DNA of 64,000 bases. Source: Gemmatimonadota bacterium (GTDB lineage: Bacteria; Gemmatimonadota; Gemmatimonadetes; Gemmatimonadales; GWC2-71-9). Within the stretch, counting starts at the first letter, position 1; every line of letters begins with the position of its first letter. The position numbers and the translations under genes were made by a program. Below are positions 1-9,355 of this stretch, piece after piece. Under the pieces are notes generated by a model. It saw only the letters and a program-made list of their open reading frames with translations, did not search any database and had not been told where the DNA came from. Location: NCBI GenBank assembly GCA_016704275.1, contig JADJAK010000003.1:523501-587500 (forward strand), written 5' to 3'.

Positions 1-1189
1 GCTGGCAGCGCCCGATTCTGGTACGGCACCCCGCGCGCCACGAGCGCCGCCTTCGCCACGTCGCAGCTCGACGTGAACTTGCTGGTGCCCACCGGATTGA
101 ATTGGACCGAGCAGTTGGCCGGGTCGGCCGCGACCGTCACCGGCGCCCGGAACTGGGCGGCCTCGAGCGCGGGGTTCGCGTAATGGGTGAGGGCGCGGAA
201 CAGTGGGAAGTAGGTCAGCGCCGCCAGCGCACAGCCGAGGAGGATGATCGGCTTCCGACCGACCCGGTCCGACAGCCGCCCAAAGACCACGAAGAACGGC
301 GTCCCGAGCAGCAGCGAGATCGCGACCAGGATATTGGCCGTCTGGGCCTCGACCTTGAGCGTCTGGGTCAGGAAGAAGAGGGTGTAGAACTGACCGGTGT
401 ACCAGACCACGGCCTGCCCTGCCGTCAGCCCGAACAATGCCAGAATGACAATCTTCAGGTTGCCCCATTCCGCGAACGACTCCCGCAGCGGCGCCTTCGA
501 CCGCGTCCCTTCCGCCTTCATCTGCTTGAAGACTGGCGATTCATCCAGCGCGAGGCGGATCCACACCGAGATGCCGAGGAGCAGGAGCGAGACCAGGAAC
601 GGAATCCGCCATCCCCAGGCCTCGAAGGCCTCGGCACCGAGGGCGACCCGGCACGCCAGGATCACCAGCAGCGAGAGGAAGAGCCCCAGCGTCGCCGTGG
701 TCTGGATCCAGGCGGTGTACGCTCCCCGTTGCCCATGGGGGGCGTGCTCGGCCACGTACGTCGCCGCGCCGCCGTATTCACCACCCAAGGCCAGCCCCTG
801 CAGCAGTCGGAGCAGGATCAGGATGACCGGCGCCGCGATGCCGATGGTGGCGTAGCCCGGCAGGATCCCGACGATGAACGTCGAGACCCCCATGATGACG
901 ATGGTCACCAGGAAGGTGTGCTTCCGCCCGACCAGGTCCCCCAGGCGGCCGAAGACCAGCGCACCGAACGGTCGGACCGCAAAGCCGGCGGCGAAGGCCA
1001 GCAGGGCGAAGATGAAGCCTGCGGTCGGATTCACCCCGGAGAAGAACTGCCGGCTGATGATCGCGGCGAGCGACCCGTAGAGATAGAAGTCGTACCACTC
1101 GAAGACGGTCCCGAGGGACGAGGCGATGATCACCCGGCGGGCGTCGCGGGCAGCATCGGGGCACCAAGGGGGAGCGTCGCCGTGGTCAC
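1..1189 (-). CDS. MHS-family MFS transporter, 3' end outside the window, apparent frameshift near the start
   Basis: Twelve-helix major facilitator of the metabolite:H+ symporter type (proline/betaine, dicarboxylate or shikimate carriers), inner membrane. The minus-strand frame reads a first helix with GTVFEWYDFYLYG, then the MFS loop GRLGDLVGRKHTF, LALGGEYGGAATYVAEHAP and later GRLSDRVGRKP, all family hallmarks. It is still open at base 1, so the C terminus is missing. The natural N terminus VTTATLPLGAP starts at the GTG at 1189 but lies in a different frame from DAARDARRVIIASS. Adding one C to the C run at 1158-1161 joins them. Substrate cannot be told. It is divergent from the M20 peptidase gene. 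Confidence 0.85.
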
Positions 1190-1303
1190 AGGCGGGGCTC
1201 GCACGATGTAAGTGGGGGCATGTGCGAGGAAAGGTGGGTCCGGCTCTGGCGTCATGGCAAGCGCCGACTGCCGCCGCGCCATGCCGGGTCGGTAGATTCG
1301 GGG

Positions 1304-2581
1304 ATGCCCATTCACTCCCCTGCCCTTCGTGCCCTCCTGGTCGCGATCCTCGGACTGCCCGCTGCGGCGGCTGCCCAGGACGTCCGGCTCGCCAACCAAC
1401 ATCCGACCGTGGTGAAGGCGATGGCCTCGATGCAGCAGCATCAGGCCTGGACCCTACAGCAACAGATCGCCATCTGCGAGATCCCCGCGCCCCCCTTCAA
1501 GGAGGCCGCGCGTGGGGAGGACTTCAGGCGGCGGATGATCGCCCTCGGCTACGCCGACACGCGGATCGATGCGGTCGGCAACGTCATCACCCAGCTCGGC
1601 ACGGGGAGCGGGCCCACCGTGATGGTCGCCGCGCACCTCGACACCGTCTTCCCGGAAGGGACCGACGTGAAGACGAAGCGCACGGGCGACCGGATTGCCG
1701 GGCCGGGGATCGGCGATGACTGCCGCGGCCTCGCGGTGCTGCTCACGCTGGCGAAGGTGCTGAAAGAGACCGGACTTACACCCGCCGGCCGGGTGTATCT
1801 GGTCGCCAACGTCGGCGAGGAGGGGCCGGGCAACCTGCGCGGCATGCGTCACCTCTTTGGCACCGAGTTTCCGGGCACCATCAACTACTTCGTCTCGGTC
1901 GACGGTGGTGGTGGCGCGGGGATCGCCTCACGAGCGGTCGGGAGCCATCGGTACACCATTTCCTTCGAGGGGCCCGGTGGTCATTCCTACGGCGCCTTCG
2001 GAATGACCAACCCGATGCACGCCATGGGGCGAGCCATTGCACGCATCGCCGACCTGCAAGTCCCGGCAGGACCGTGGACGACGTTCAATGTCGGCGTGGT
2101 GCGCGGGGGGACGAGCGTGAACACCATCACCCCGCTGGCGCAGATGGACGTGGACATGCGCTCCGAGTCCGCCGAGAATCTGCTGGAAATGGATCGACGC
2201 ATCCGTGCCGCCGTGGACACCGCCGTCCGCGAGGAGCTTGCCCGGTGGCCCACGTCGAAAGCGCCGATCACGGTCAAGGTCGACACCATCGGCATTCGCC
2301 CGACCGGCGGCCAGCGCGACGATGCCTACATCGTCCGCACGGCCATGGCCGCCGCGAAACTTCTCGACGACGGCCTCGCCTGGACCCCACGCACCAGCGC
2401 GGCGAGCACCGATGCCAACATTCCGATCTCCCTCGGCATCCCGGCCATCACCATCAGCGGTGGTGGAGCCGGCGGCGGTGCCCATGGCACCGCGGAGTGG
2501 TATCAGGACACCGCCGATGCGTACAAGGGCCCGCAGCTCGCGCTCCTCATTCTCACCGCGCTGACCGGAGTGGGGCGATGA
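1304..2581 (+). CDS. secreted M20-family metallopeptidase
   Basis: Predicted dizinc amidohydrolase/aminopeptidase of 425 residues with a signal peptide at the N terminus (LRALLVAILGLPAAAAAQ), so periplasmic or secreted. Expected M20 metal-site motifs are present in order: HLDTVFP, GIGDDCRG, GEEGPGN with the catalytic Glu, SVDGGG, and a C-terminal GAHGTAEW carrying the last His. The dimerisation domain includes GPGGHSYGAF. The ATG at 1304 is chosen over an upstream in-frame ATG at 1220 because it begins the signal peptide. The stop overlaps the next start as ATGA, so it is probably cotranscribed with the cyclophilin. Substrate is unknown; tripeptidase-like family members are the nearest by motif. 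Confidence 0.88.
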   Translation: MPIHSPALRALLVAILGLPAAAAAQDVRLANQHPTVVKAMASMQQHQAWTLQQQIAICEIPAPPFKEAARGEDFRRRMIALGYADTRIDAVGNVITQLGTGSGPTVMVAAHLDTVFPEGTDVKTKRTGDRIAGPGIGDDCRGLAVLLTLAKVLKETGLTPAGRVYLVANVGEEGPGNLRGMRHLFGTEFPGTINYFVSVDGGGGAGIASRAVGSHRYTISFEGPGGHSYGAFGMTNPMHAMGRAIARIADLQVPAGPWTTFNVGVVRGGTSVNTITPLAQMDVDMRSESAENLLEMDRRIRAAVDTAVREELARWPTSKAPITVKVDTIGIRPTGGQRDDAYIVRTAMAAAKLLDDGLAWTPRTSAASTDANIPISLGIPAITISGGGAGGGAHGTAEWYQDTADAYKGPQLALLILTALTGVGR

Positions 2582-3171
2582 CATCCGCTCGCACCCTCGC
2601 GACCGCCCTCGTACTCCTGCTCCCCGCATCGGCCCAGGGGCAGCGCGGTCAGGTCGCGATCATCATCGGGACCAGCAGCGGCGAGATCCGCGCGGTCCTC
2701 GACAGCGCGAAGGCACCGGTCACCGTGACGAACTTCCTGCGCTATGTCGACGCGGGGTTGTTCACCGGTGGCGCCTTCCATCGGACGGTGACGCCCGAGA
2801 ACCAGCCGCGCGATTCGGTGAAAATTGAAGTCATCCAGGGCCGAGCACGCCGGACGCAGCCGGACTCCGGCTTCGCGCCGATTCCGCTCGAGCGGACCAG
2901 CGTCACTGGACTGCGGCACGGGGATGGGGTGCTCTCGATGGCACGGAGCGGCCCGAACAGCGCCACCTCCGCCTTCTTCATCACGATCGGTGCGCAACCT
3001 TCCCTCGACGAGGGCGGCCATCGCAATCTCGATGGTCAGGGCTTCGCGGCGTTCGGGAAGGTGACGGCGGGCATGGACGTCGTGCGCATGATCCAGCAGG
3101 CGCCCCACACGGACCAGAACCTGACCCCGGCCATCGTGATTACGGGGATTCGCCGCGCGGCCGGTCGCTAG
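2578..3171 (+). CDS. exported cyclophilin-type peptidyl-prolyl cis-trans isomerase
   Basis: A 197-residue protein with an N-terminal signal peptide ending around ASAQGQ, followed by a cyclophilin domain (TSSGEIRAVLD, APVTVTNFLRYVDAGLF, GGAFHRTV, GVLSMARSGPNSATSAFFI, FAAFGKVTAGMDVVRMI). It would speed prolyl isomerisation of exported proteins in the periplasm. The usual FF/Q active-site segment is present as SAFFITIGAQPSLD. It overlaps the M20 peptidase gene by four bases. Its stop codon TAG abuts, with no gap, the stop of the convergent propeller gene (a TAGCTA palindrome), leaving no room for a separate terminator. Confidence 0.9.
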   Translation: MTSARTLATALVLLLPASAQGQRGQVAIIIGTSSGEIRAVLDSAKAPVTVTNFLRYVDAGLFTGGAFHRTVTPENQPRDSVKIEVIQGRARRTQPDSGFAPIPLERTSVTGLRHGDGVLSMARSGPNSATSAFFITIGAQPSLDEGGHRNLDGQGFAAFGKVTAGMDVVRMIQQAPHTDQNLTPAIVITGIRRAAGR

Positions 3172-4308
3172 CTACCGGCGCGCCTCGCTCCGCCAGAAGT
3201 CGATCCCGCCGGCCATCTGGCCGACGTCGAGCGCGGCCACGCGCTCCAGGCGCCGCAGGTCGATCATCTCGAGTGTCCCCGGCTCGCTGCCGTACCCCTC
3301 GACCGAGATGAAGGCATAGCGGTCATCGTCGCTGACCACGGCCCCGTGGGGGAAGCGACGCGTGGTGGGAATCCGCGCCAGCTCACGGCCGCTCGCGACG
3401 TCGATGATCGACACCGACTGCGCCCGCTTGTTGGTGGCGATCAGCCGTGTGCCGTCGTGCGTTAAGGCCAGGTTGTAGACGCCCGTGCCCGCCGGGATCC
3501 GGCGCGCCAGCGTCCATGACACCACGTCCACGTCGACAATCTCATTGGATGCGTTGCAGGCCACGAAGACGTGCCTGCCGTCCGGCGAGGGCTGGGCCCA
3601 CGTTGGCGAGCACTTTCCCGCGGCGGGCGCGCCCATCGCGTGGGCAGCCGGGGTGCCCGCCATGCCATGCTCACCACCCTTGGTGAGGATGAAGTGGCGT
3701 GCGACGGTGAAGCTGGTCGCGTCGATCTCGACCAGTGCTTCGTCCATCATGCAGGTCGAGTACTGTCGGGTTCCTGCCGCATTGAGGCGCGAGCCGTGGG
3801 GCATCGTGCAGGTCTCGACTCGGGCGACCTCGAGCATCTGGTCCGCGGCAACGATCGAGACGGACGACGGCACCATGTCGCCGTGCAAATTGAAGTTGAC
3901 GACGAAGACATAGTGGCCGTCGGGCGTGACCTGCATCGACGCGGGAAACGAACCGAGCTCGACGCGGCCGAGCTGCGCGCCCGTGGCGGTGTTGTACTTC
4001 CAGAGCGAGCCGAACGGTGTCCCGTGCGCGGTGGTCACGAAGAACGTCGCCCCGCCGGGGGCCACCGCGAGCCCATGCGGCCCATCGGGCTCGTTGGGAT
4101 TGAGTCCGGTGAGCTGGACACGCTCCACCTTCGGCGCCCCCGCCCCGAAACGCGCGAGGGTGATCTGGTCCGTCGCTTCCGCGGCAATCAGCACGAGGTA
4201 GTCCCGCGCTGGTGCGGCCGGAGTCACGGGTGCCGGCGCGGGAGCGGGCGGTGCGGCCGCACACCCCAGCGCCAACCCCGCCCCCACCGTCCATCCCCAC
4301 CGAGTCAT
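3172..4308 (-). CDS. YVTN-type beta-propeller lipoprotein
   Basis: A 378-residue protein starting MTRWGWTVGAG with a lipobox-like LALGCAA, so probably a lipoprotein. The rest is a seven-bladed-propeller type sequence of repeated blades: PHGLAVAPGGATFFVTT, PASMQVTPDGHYVFVVNF, SPDGRHVFVACN, LALTHDGTRLIATN, IIDVASGRELARIP. Such YVTN proteins are usually extracytoplasmic binding or structural proteins, and no enzyme activity can be assigned. The start ATG at 4308 overlaps the stop of the upstream LVIVD gene by four bases, so the two are probably cotranscribed and may act together. Confidence 0.82.
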   Translation of the reverse strand: MTRWGWTVGAGLALGCAAAPPAPAPAPVTPAAPARDYLVLIAAEATDQITLARFGAGAPKVERVQLTGLNPNEPDGPHGLAVAPGGATFFVTTAHGTPFGSLWKYNTATGAQLGRVELGSFPASMQVTPDGHYVFVVNFNLHGDMVPSSVSIVAADQMLEVARVETCTMPHGSRLNAAGTRQYSTCMMDEALVEIDATSFTVARHFILTKGGEHGMAGTPAAHAMGAPAAGKCSPTWAQPSPDGRHVFVACNASNEIVDVDVVSWTLARRIPAGTGVYNLALTHDGTRLIATNKRAQSVSIIDVASGRELARIPTTRRFPHGAVVSDDDRYAFISVEGYGSEPGTLEMIDLRRLERVAALDVGQMAGGIDFWRSEARR

Positions 4309-6373
4309 GGGACGAGGACGGTGGGTGGTTGCTTCGGCTTCATCCGGATGATCCACAGGCCGTTGTTGTCGTCGTTGACGTACGCGAGCCCGTCGCGCAC
4401 CACCACACCCCACGTCATCGCGGTGTTCCGGCCGCCGACGGTCCCCTCCATGTCGGCCGTGTTGACGTGCACCATCTCGCGCTGCTGTGCCCGCAGGTCG
4501 CCCATCAGTTCACCCGAAATGTCGAAGGCGCGGAAGCCGGCGTTGTACGCACCCATGTAGAGCGTGTCACCAGCGACCCAGACGTTGTGCACGCCGCCAT
4601 ACTCCGGCTCGTACCAGGCCACCGACTTCGGCTGTTCGATGTTGGACACGTCAATCACCTGCAACCGCCCGTAGGCGCGACCGGCGGACGCATCCTTCGC
4701 GCCCGCGACCTGGCTCGCCGGGAAGACTTCGTCGGCGATGAAGACGTAGTTCTTGTGGCGCCAGGCCGTGTGCGTCCCGCGGATGAAGCCCGGGCCGCCG
4801 CTCGCCTCGACATCGCGATACATCGCGTTGAGGTCGTACTTGTACTGGCTCACCAGCACCGGCTTCGTCGGGGAGCCGCCCTTCATGCCGTTGCCGACGT
4901 CAAGGATGACGAGACCGTTGTTCCAGTTCGACAAATAGGCCAGGCCATCCTGGATGTCGAGGTCGTGCAGCGAGTTCCCGGCCATCGGCCCCGGAAAGCG
5001 ATACTCGGCGACCTGCTTCGGATGGTACGGGTCGTTGATGTCGATGACGTGCAGTGCGCCGGTGCCGTCGTTGGTGATGTAGACGTGCGTGCCGTGCTTC
5101 GGCTGCTGGAAGATGAACGCCGAGTGGACGCCGGCCGTCACGCCCTCGGTGAACTCGGCGATGACCTTGGGGTGCGCCGGGTCCTCGAGCGACGCGATCA
5201 CGATGCCGTTCTTCCGGTCCGACGCCCCTTCCCGCGTGTGCACCATGAACTTGCCGTCTGGCGTTGTCATGATGTCGTTGACGCGACGAGTGTTCGAGAC
5301 GAGCGAGTCCGTCACGACTGGCGCCCCCGGTGCACTGACGTCGATGGCGTACATCCGATCGCCGCCCCCGCCGGTGCCGAGGTAGAGGTTCTTGCCGTTC
5401 GGGTGGAGCCAGACTTCTTCCGTCGTGAAGAGCGTGCGCGGGAGCCTCCCGACCACCTCTGCCTGTCGGCGCACGTCGCGCGGCGTGAGGCGGACGGTGG
5501 CGACCGCACTCCGCTCACCCAGGTTGGCGACAATCGTGTAGGTCCCGGCCTCATACCCGACGAACGCCCCATCCGTCGTGATGGTCCCCTGTCCTGGCGA
5601 CATCGACCAGGTCGGGGTGAGCCCCGCGATGGATGCGCCACCCGTGCTGCGCACGTCGACGCCGAAGTGCAGGACGTCACCGGTCTTCGCGTCGACGGTA
5701 CCCGGGGTCACCGAGATGCTGCCGATCGGGGCCCGCACCACCTCGATCGGGAACTCCGCGGTGGCAATCCAGCTGTTCACCGAATTGTTGCCCGCATCTC
5801 GGGAGAGGGCGGTCCCAGCCCGAATCACCGCCTTCCCTGGGCCGACCGCCGTCACGACGCCGGCCTCGTTGACCCGCGCCACGGCGGGGTTGAGGCTGGT
5901 CCAGCGCATCCGATCGCCGGCCCGCGGGTCGTTGTCCTTCGAGAACGCCGTGGCGGTGAGGCCGACGCGCTGCCCGATGGCCAAGCGATTCGGCGCCTTG
6001 TCGATCACCACTCGCGCCGGTGCGCCGGGGAGCATCGGCACCTCGATCCGCTCGGTCACCGGTGCCGTCCCAGGCACCGACGCGATCACCGAGATCGGCA
6101 GGCGACCGGTGGCGCCGGAGCTCACGAGACCATCCGTCGTGACGCGCCCCTCGAAGCGCGCCCCGGAGGCGAGCACGAAGCGCACGGTCACGTTGGGCAC
6201 CTCCTCCCGGCTGCGTCGAGGGCCCGGGCCCTCAACCGCATCGTATCTCGCGCCGTCATCGACGGCTGCGCCGGAGTGATTTCGATCTTGGCAATCGGGG
6301 AGGGGGGCAACCCTTGGGCCGGGGCCGGGGTCTGCCCTTGCTGGAACGCCGCAAGCAGGAGGAAGCCGAGCAT
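4305..6373 (-). CDS. secreted LVIVD-repeat propeller protein with Ig-like (Big) domains, one-base frameshift
   Basis: The ATG at 6373 begins a signal peptide (MLGFLLLAAFQQGQ) followed by an Ig-like start (IAKIEITPAQPSMTARDTMRLRAR). This frame stops at 6188, while family-like sequence continues one frame over from about 6200 (VPNVTVRFVLASG) to the stop at 4305. One missing base near 6202-6212 would join them into roughly 689 residues. Big-type domains (APNRLAIGQRVGLTATAF, GSISVTPGTVDAKTGD) precede a propeller with LVIVD-like units such as LHVIDINDPYHPKQVAEY, LVILDVGNGMKGG and LQVIDVSNIEQP. Probably extracytoplasmic; function unknown. It lies between the UbiB-like and YVTN genes. Confidence 0.82.
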
Positions 6374-6425
6374 GGACGGAGCCTGTCTGGGGGAAGCGCC
6401 AAAGATAGCGGATTTCTGTCGGTCG

Positions 6426-7829
6426 CTAGCCGCCGACGGGCAGCACCAGGCGTGCGACCTGCGTCGCCCATCGCACGGCGTAGCCAGCCATCGCGCCGAT
6501 CGCCCCCGGCACGTCCGCCGGAATGCGCACCGACTCGCCCAGCGACCGGAGGATCGATCCCCGGAAGCGCAGCGCGATCGGCGTGGCAAAGTCGACCGCG
6601 TTGAAGCGCGGGTCGTAGCGCACGCCCAACCCCTCGATCAACGCCGCCGTCCGGGCGAAGTACACCATTGCCGGCGGGAGCTGGACCGGAAAGTCATACA
6701 ACGTCTCGACCACTTCATCCGCGAGGCGCGTCACCCGGCCGATCCGTTCCTCTGCCGTGGTGCGCATGCCCGCGAGCGTGATCAGCTCGCGCGCGAGGGT
6801 GGCGATCAACTCCCGTGAGGCCCCTTCCTCGATCAGTCCGAGATCATGAAAGCCGTCGACCACACCATCCACGTCCTTCGCGATAGCGGAGAAGACCGTG
6901 CCCACGAGGGCACGCCGAGTCGCCGGTGGGACCTCGACGACCATGCCAAAATCGAGGAGCACCACGCGACCCGCCTCATCGACGAGGATATTCCCCGGAT
7001 GCGGATCGGCGTGGAAGAGTCCGTCGACCAGCATCATCTGGACGTAGAGCTCCATGACCGTCCGCAGCGCCTGCTCGGGCGCCAAGCGGCCCTCGGTGAC
7101 GGCACCATCCAGGCGGTCGATGCGCTTCCCCTCGATGTACTCCAGCACCAGGGTGCGCTGCCGAGTGAACTCGGCGAAGACCTCCGGAATGCGAACCGAC
7201 GGGTTGTGCGCGAAGTTGCCACGGATCGTCGTCGCAAAGCGCGCCTCCTGCCGGAAGTCCATCTCCTCGGCCACGCGGCGCTCGAACTCGTCGAGGACGC
7301 TGCCGAGCCCCGTCACATGGGGCGGGCGCAACCGCGGAGCCACCTGCCGCAGCACCCAACGGGCAATCCGCAGGTCGGCGGCGATCGTCGCCTCGACGCC
7401 AGGGCGGAGCACCTTGATCACGACGTCCCGGCCGCCGACGGTGGCGCGGTGCACCTGTCCGAGAGAGGCCGCGGCCAGCGGCATCGGGTCGATGGTGTCG
7501 AAGAGCTCCTCCGGTGCGCGCCCGTAGCTGGCTCGGAGCACTGCCTCGATCGCCGGCCACTCGACCGGCGGGACACGGTCGGTGAGGGTGCTGATGGCCT
7601 CCACATAGGGCGACGGAATCAGGTCCGCGCGACCAGCAAAGAGCTGCGTCAGCTTGACGAAGGTCGGCCCGATGCGGGCGATCGTGGCCGCGAGGCGCTC
7701 CGCCCGCGCCGCATGAAACGCCGGCGACCGCAGGGCACCCTGCCCACCGACCAGCCAGCGCCGCCGATCCCGGGCAAAGCTGAGCAGCAGCGGCATGACG
7801 AGGACAACGAGGCGGACGGCGCGGCGCAT
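6426..7829 (-). CDS. ABC1/UbiB-family atypical kinase
   Basis: A protein-kinase-like ABC1/UbiB protein of 467 residues. Seen: the alanine-rich nucleotide loop AAASLGQVHRA (about residue 120), the Lys of VVIKVLRPG, EEMDFRQEA, the signature HADPHPGN (273-280) and LLDFGM as the DFG-like metal site. The N-terminal motif normally KxGQ reads KLTQ here. Family members support quinone or isoprenoid lipid metabolism by an ATPase activity. The ATG at 7829 was chosen; an in-frame ATG at 7898 is possible. It is divergent from the lipoprotein gene on the plus strand and upstream of the propeller genes. Confidence 0.85.
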   Translation of the reverse strand: MRRAVRLVVLVMPLLLSFARDRRRWLVGGQGALRSPAFHAARAERLAATIARIGPTFVKLTQLFAGRADLIPSPYVEAISTLTDRVPPVEWPAIEAVLRASYGRAPEELFDTIDPMPLAAASLGQVHRATVGGRDVVIKVLRPGVEATIAADLRIARWVLRQVAPRLRPPHVTGLGSVLDEFERRVAEEMDFRQEARFATTIRGNFAHNPSVRIPEVFAEFTRQRTLVLEYIEGKRIDRLDGAVTEGRLAPEQALRTVMELYVQMMLVDGLFHADPHPGNILVDEAGRVVLLDFGMVVEVPPATRRALVGTVFSAIAKDVDGVVDGFHDLGLIEEGASRELIATLARELITLAGMRTTAEERIGRVTRLADEVVETLYDFPVQLPPAMVYFARTAALIEGLGVRYDPRFNAVDFATPIALRFRGSILRSLGESVRIPADVPGAIGAMAGYAVRWATQVARLVLPVGG

Positions 7830-7960
7830 CCGGAATGGTACCCCGGTGGGGCCGTTCCGCTCCGGTCGGGACAGAATCAATCGGGGTAGATTGCGCATCC
7901 AAGATGCAATGACTGGTCCGCCCTGCCCCTCACCCATCGCGCACCGTGCCTGGAGTCTAC

Positions 7961-9268
7961 GTGAAGCCCTGGTCCCTCTCCTGCCTGGTTCTGGTTGCTG
8001 CCTGTGCTGGCAGCGCCGACGCACCGACCACGACCGCGAGCCTCGAGCCGACCAAGTCCGACTCGGCCGGCATCGTCATGCTGCGGCACGAGGGCGATCC
8101 CTTTGGCCGCGCCCCTCGACTCACTCTGGACAGTGCGGCGCTCGCCGAGATCAAGGGATCGGCGGAAGACGCCGCGGCCGACATCTCCACCATCGCCCCG
8201 GCCCTTTTCCTCGCCGACGGTCGACTGGTCGGTCGTGATCAACAGCGCCAGGTGATCGTCGTCTTCGGGGCCGACGGCATGAGCCGCAAGGAGTTCGGAC
8301 GGCCGGGTGCCGGCCCTGGTGAATTCACCGCGATCGGCAACATCGTGCCAGCCGGTGGCACCACGGTGCTGGTGCAGGACTACGCCAACGCTCGCGCCAC
8401 GGTGGTCGATCCGGTCAGCGGATTGGGTGCCGAGTATCCGCTGGCCAAGGCAATGGCGGACGGCGGCAACGTCCTGATTGGCGAGGCGAACGGCAGGCTC
8501 CTCCTCTACGGCCTGAACATCACCTCGGGTGCCGATGCGGCCGCAGGGACCCCGGCCGGCATCAAGGGCGTGCTCTTCAATCCGGCGGCCGATGCGTCAC
8601 GGCGCGCCTTCACCACCGGGCCAGCGGAGAAGCCGCCAGAGGCACCGCGCGTCGTGGAGGGAACCGGCGGAATGATGATGGTCGGGATGGCGATTCGGAT
8701 GAAGACGTTCGAGGCATTCCCGACGGCCTTTGCGTGGGGTGGCCGGTATGTCGTGGCTGACCCGAACCACTTCCGGATGGAGTTTCGGGACACCACGGGA
8801 GGACTGCAGCAGGTGCTCGTGGTCGCGCAGGCGCGTCAGGCGGTGACCGAGAAGCTCCTGAACGACAACGCATCGGAAATGATCGCGCAGTTCACCGGCG
8901 CGAGCAGCGGGCGGGCATCGACGATGAGCGTCGGCTCCACGCGCGCCATCGGTGGCGGAGGGGCCGGCCCCGACACCGCAGAAATGCGCAAGAACATGCT
9001 GGCCAATGAGCACGCCGACTCGCTGCCACTGTTCGAGCGGACGCAGGTGACCCCGAACGGGACGCTCTGGGTGGTGGACTATCCGATTCCGGGCGCCGAC
9101 GGGTGGGCGGCCACTGCCTTCGCGAAGGACGGGCGCATCCTCGGCCGGCTGGTCGAAGCGAAGGGCGCGGCTCCGCTCGCCTTCGGCGATGATCGCGTCG
9201 TGTTTCGCACCGAGGACGACCTCGGCATCGGTACCTTCACGATTCGCAGGGTCAACTTCCCGAAGTGA
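7961..9268 (+). CDS. predicted lipoprotein, 6-bladed beta-propeller type
   Basis: A 435-residue protein with a type II signal (MKPWSLSCLVLVAACAG, Cys lipobox). The GTG start at 7961 is preceded by GGAG at 7952-7955, five bases upstream, which favours it over the in-frame GTG at 7946. The body has propeller-like features common in Gemmatimonadota and Bacteroidota lipoproteins of this type: DSAGIVMLRHEGDPFG, ALFLADGRLVGRDQQRQVIVVFGADG, KEFGRPGAGPGEF, TPNGTLWVVDYP, FAKDGRILGRL. No catalytic motif is visible and the function is unknown. It ends just before a strong palindromic terminator shared with the convergent TPR gene. Confidence 0.72.
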   Translation: MKPWSLSCLVLVAACAGSADAPTTTASLEPTKSDSAGIVMLRHEGDPFGRAPRLTLDSAALAEIKGSAEDAAADISTIAPALFLADGRLVGRDQQRQVIVVFGADGMSRKEFGRPGAGPGEFTAIGNIVPAGGTTVLVQDYANARATVVDPVSGLGAEYPLAKAMADGGNVLIGEANGRLLLYGLNITSGADAAAGTPAGIKGVLFNPAADASRRAFTTGPAEKPPEAPRVVEGTGGMMMVGMAIRMKTFEAFPTAFAWGGRYVVADPNHFRMEFRDTTGGLQQVLVVAQARQAVTEKLLNDNASEMIAQFTGASSGRASTMSVGSTRAIGGGGAGPDTAEMRKNMLANEHADSLPLFERTQVTPNGTLWVVDYPIPGADGWAATAFAKDGRILGRLVEAKGAAPLAFGDDRVVFRTEDDLGIGTFTIRRVNFPK

Positions 9269-9290
9269 TTCACCGCCAGACTGGAAACAG

Positions 9291-9319
9291 AACGCGGCGC
9301 CCACTGGGCGCCGCGTTTC
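9291..9319. terminator. bidirectional intrinsic terminator
   Basis: A near-perfect palindrome (AACGCGGCGCCCA, C, TGGGCGCCGCGTT, then TTCGTTT) lies between two convergent genes. The stem ends in an A-rich run on one side and a T-rich run on the other, so it could stop transcription from both directions. Confidence 0.8.
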
Positions 9320-9355
9320 GTTTCCGTCGAGGCCTGCCGCGTTCAGCGCAGCGTC

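Noticed and set aside
102..1211. Long plus-strand open frame rich in Arg, Asp and Gln opposite the transporter
   Set aside because: It is antisense to a clear MFS protein, has low-complexity composition typical of high-GC shadow frames and shows no domain.
4212..6818. Very long plus-strand open frame (868 codons) opposite the propeller genes
   Set aside because: Its His/Arg/Val-rich composition mirrors the minus-strand genes and no motif is visible; the minus frames carry signal peptides and repeats.
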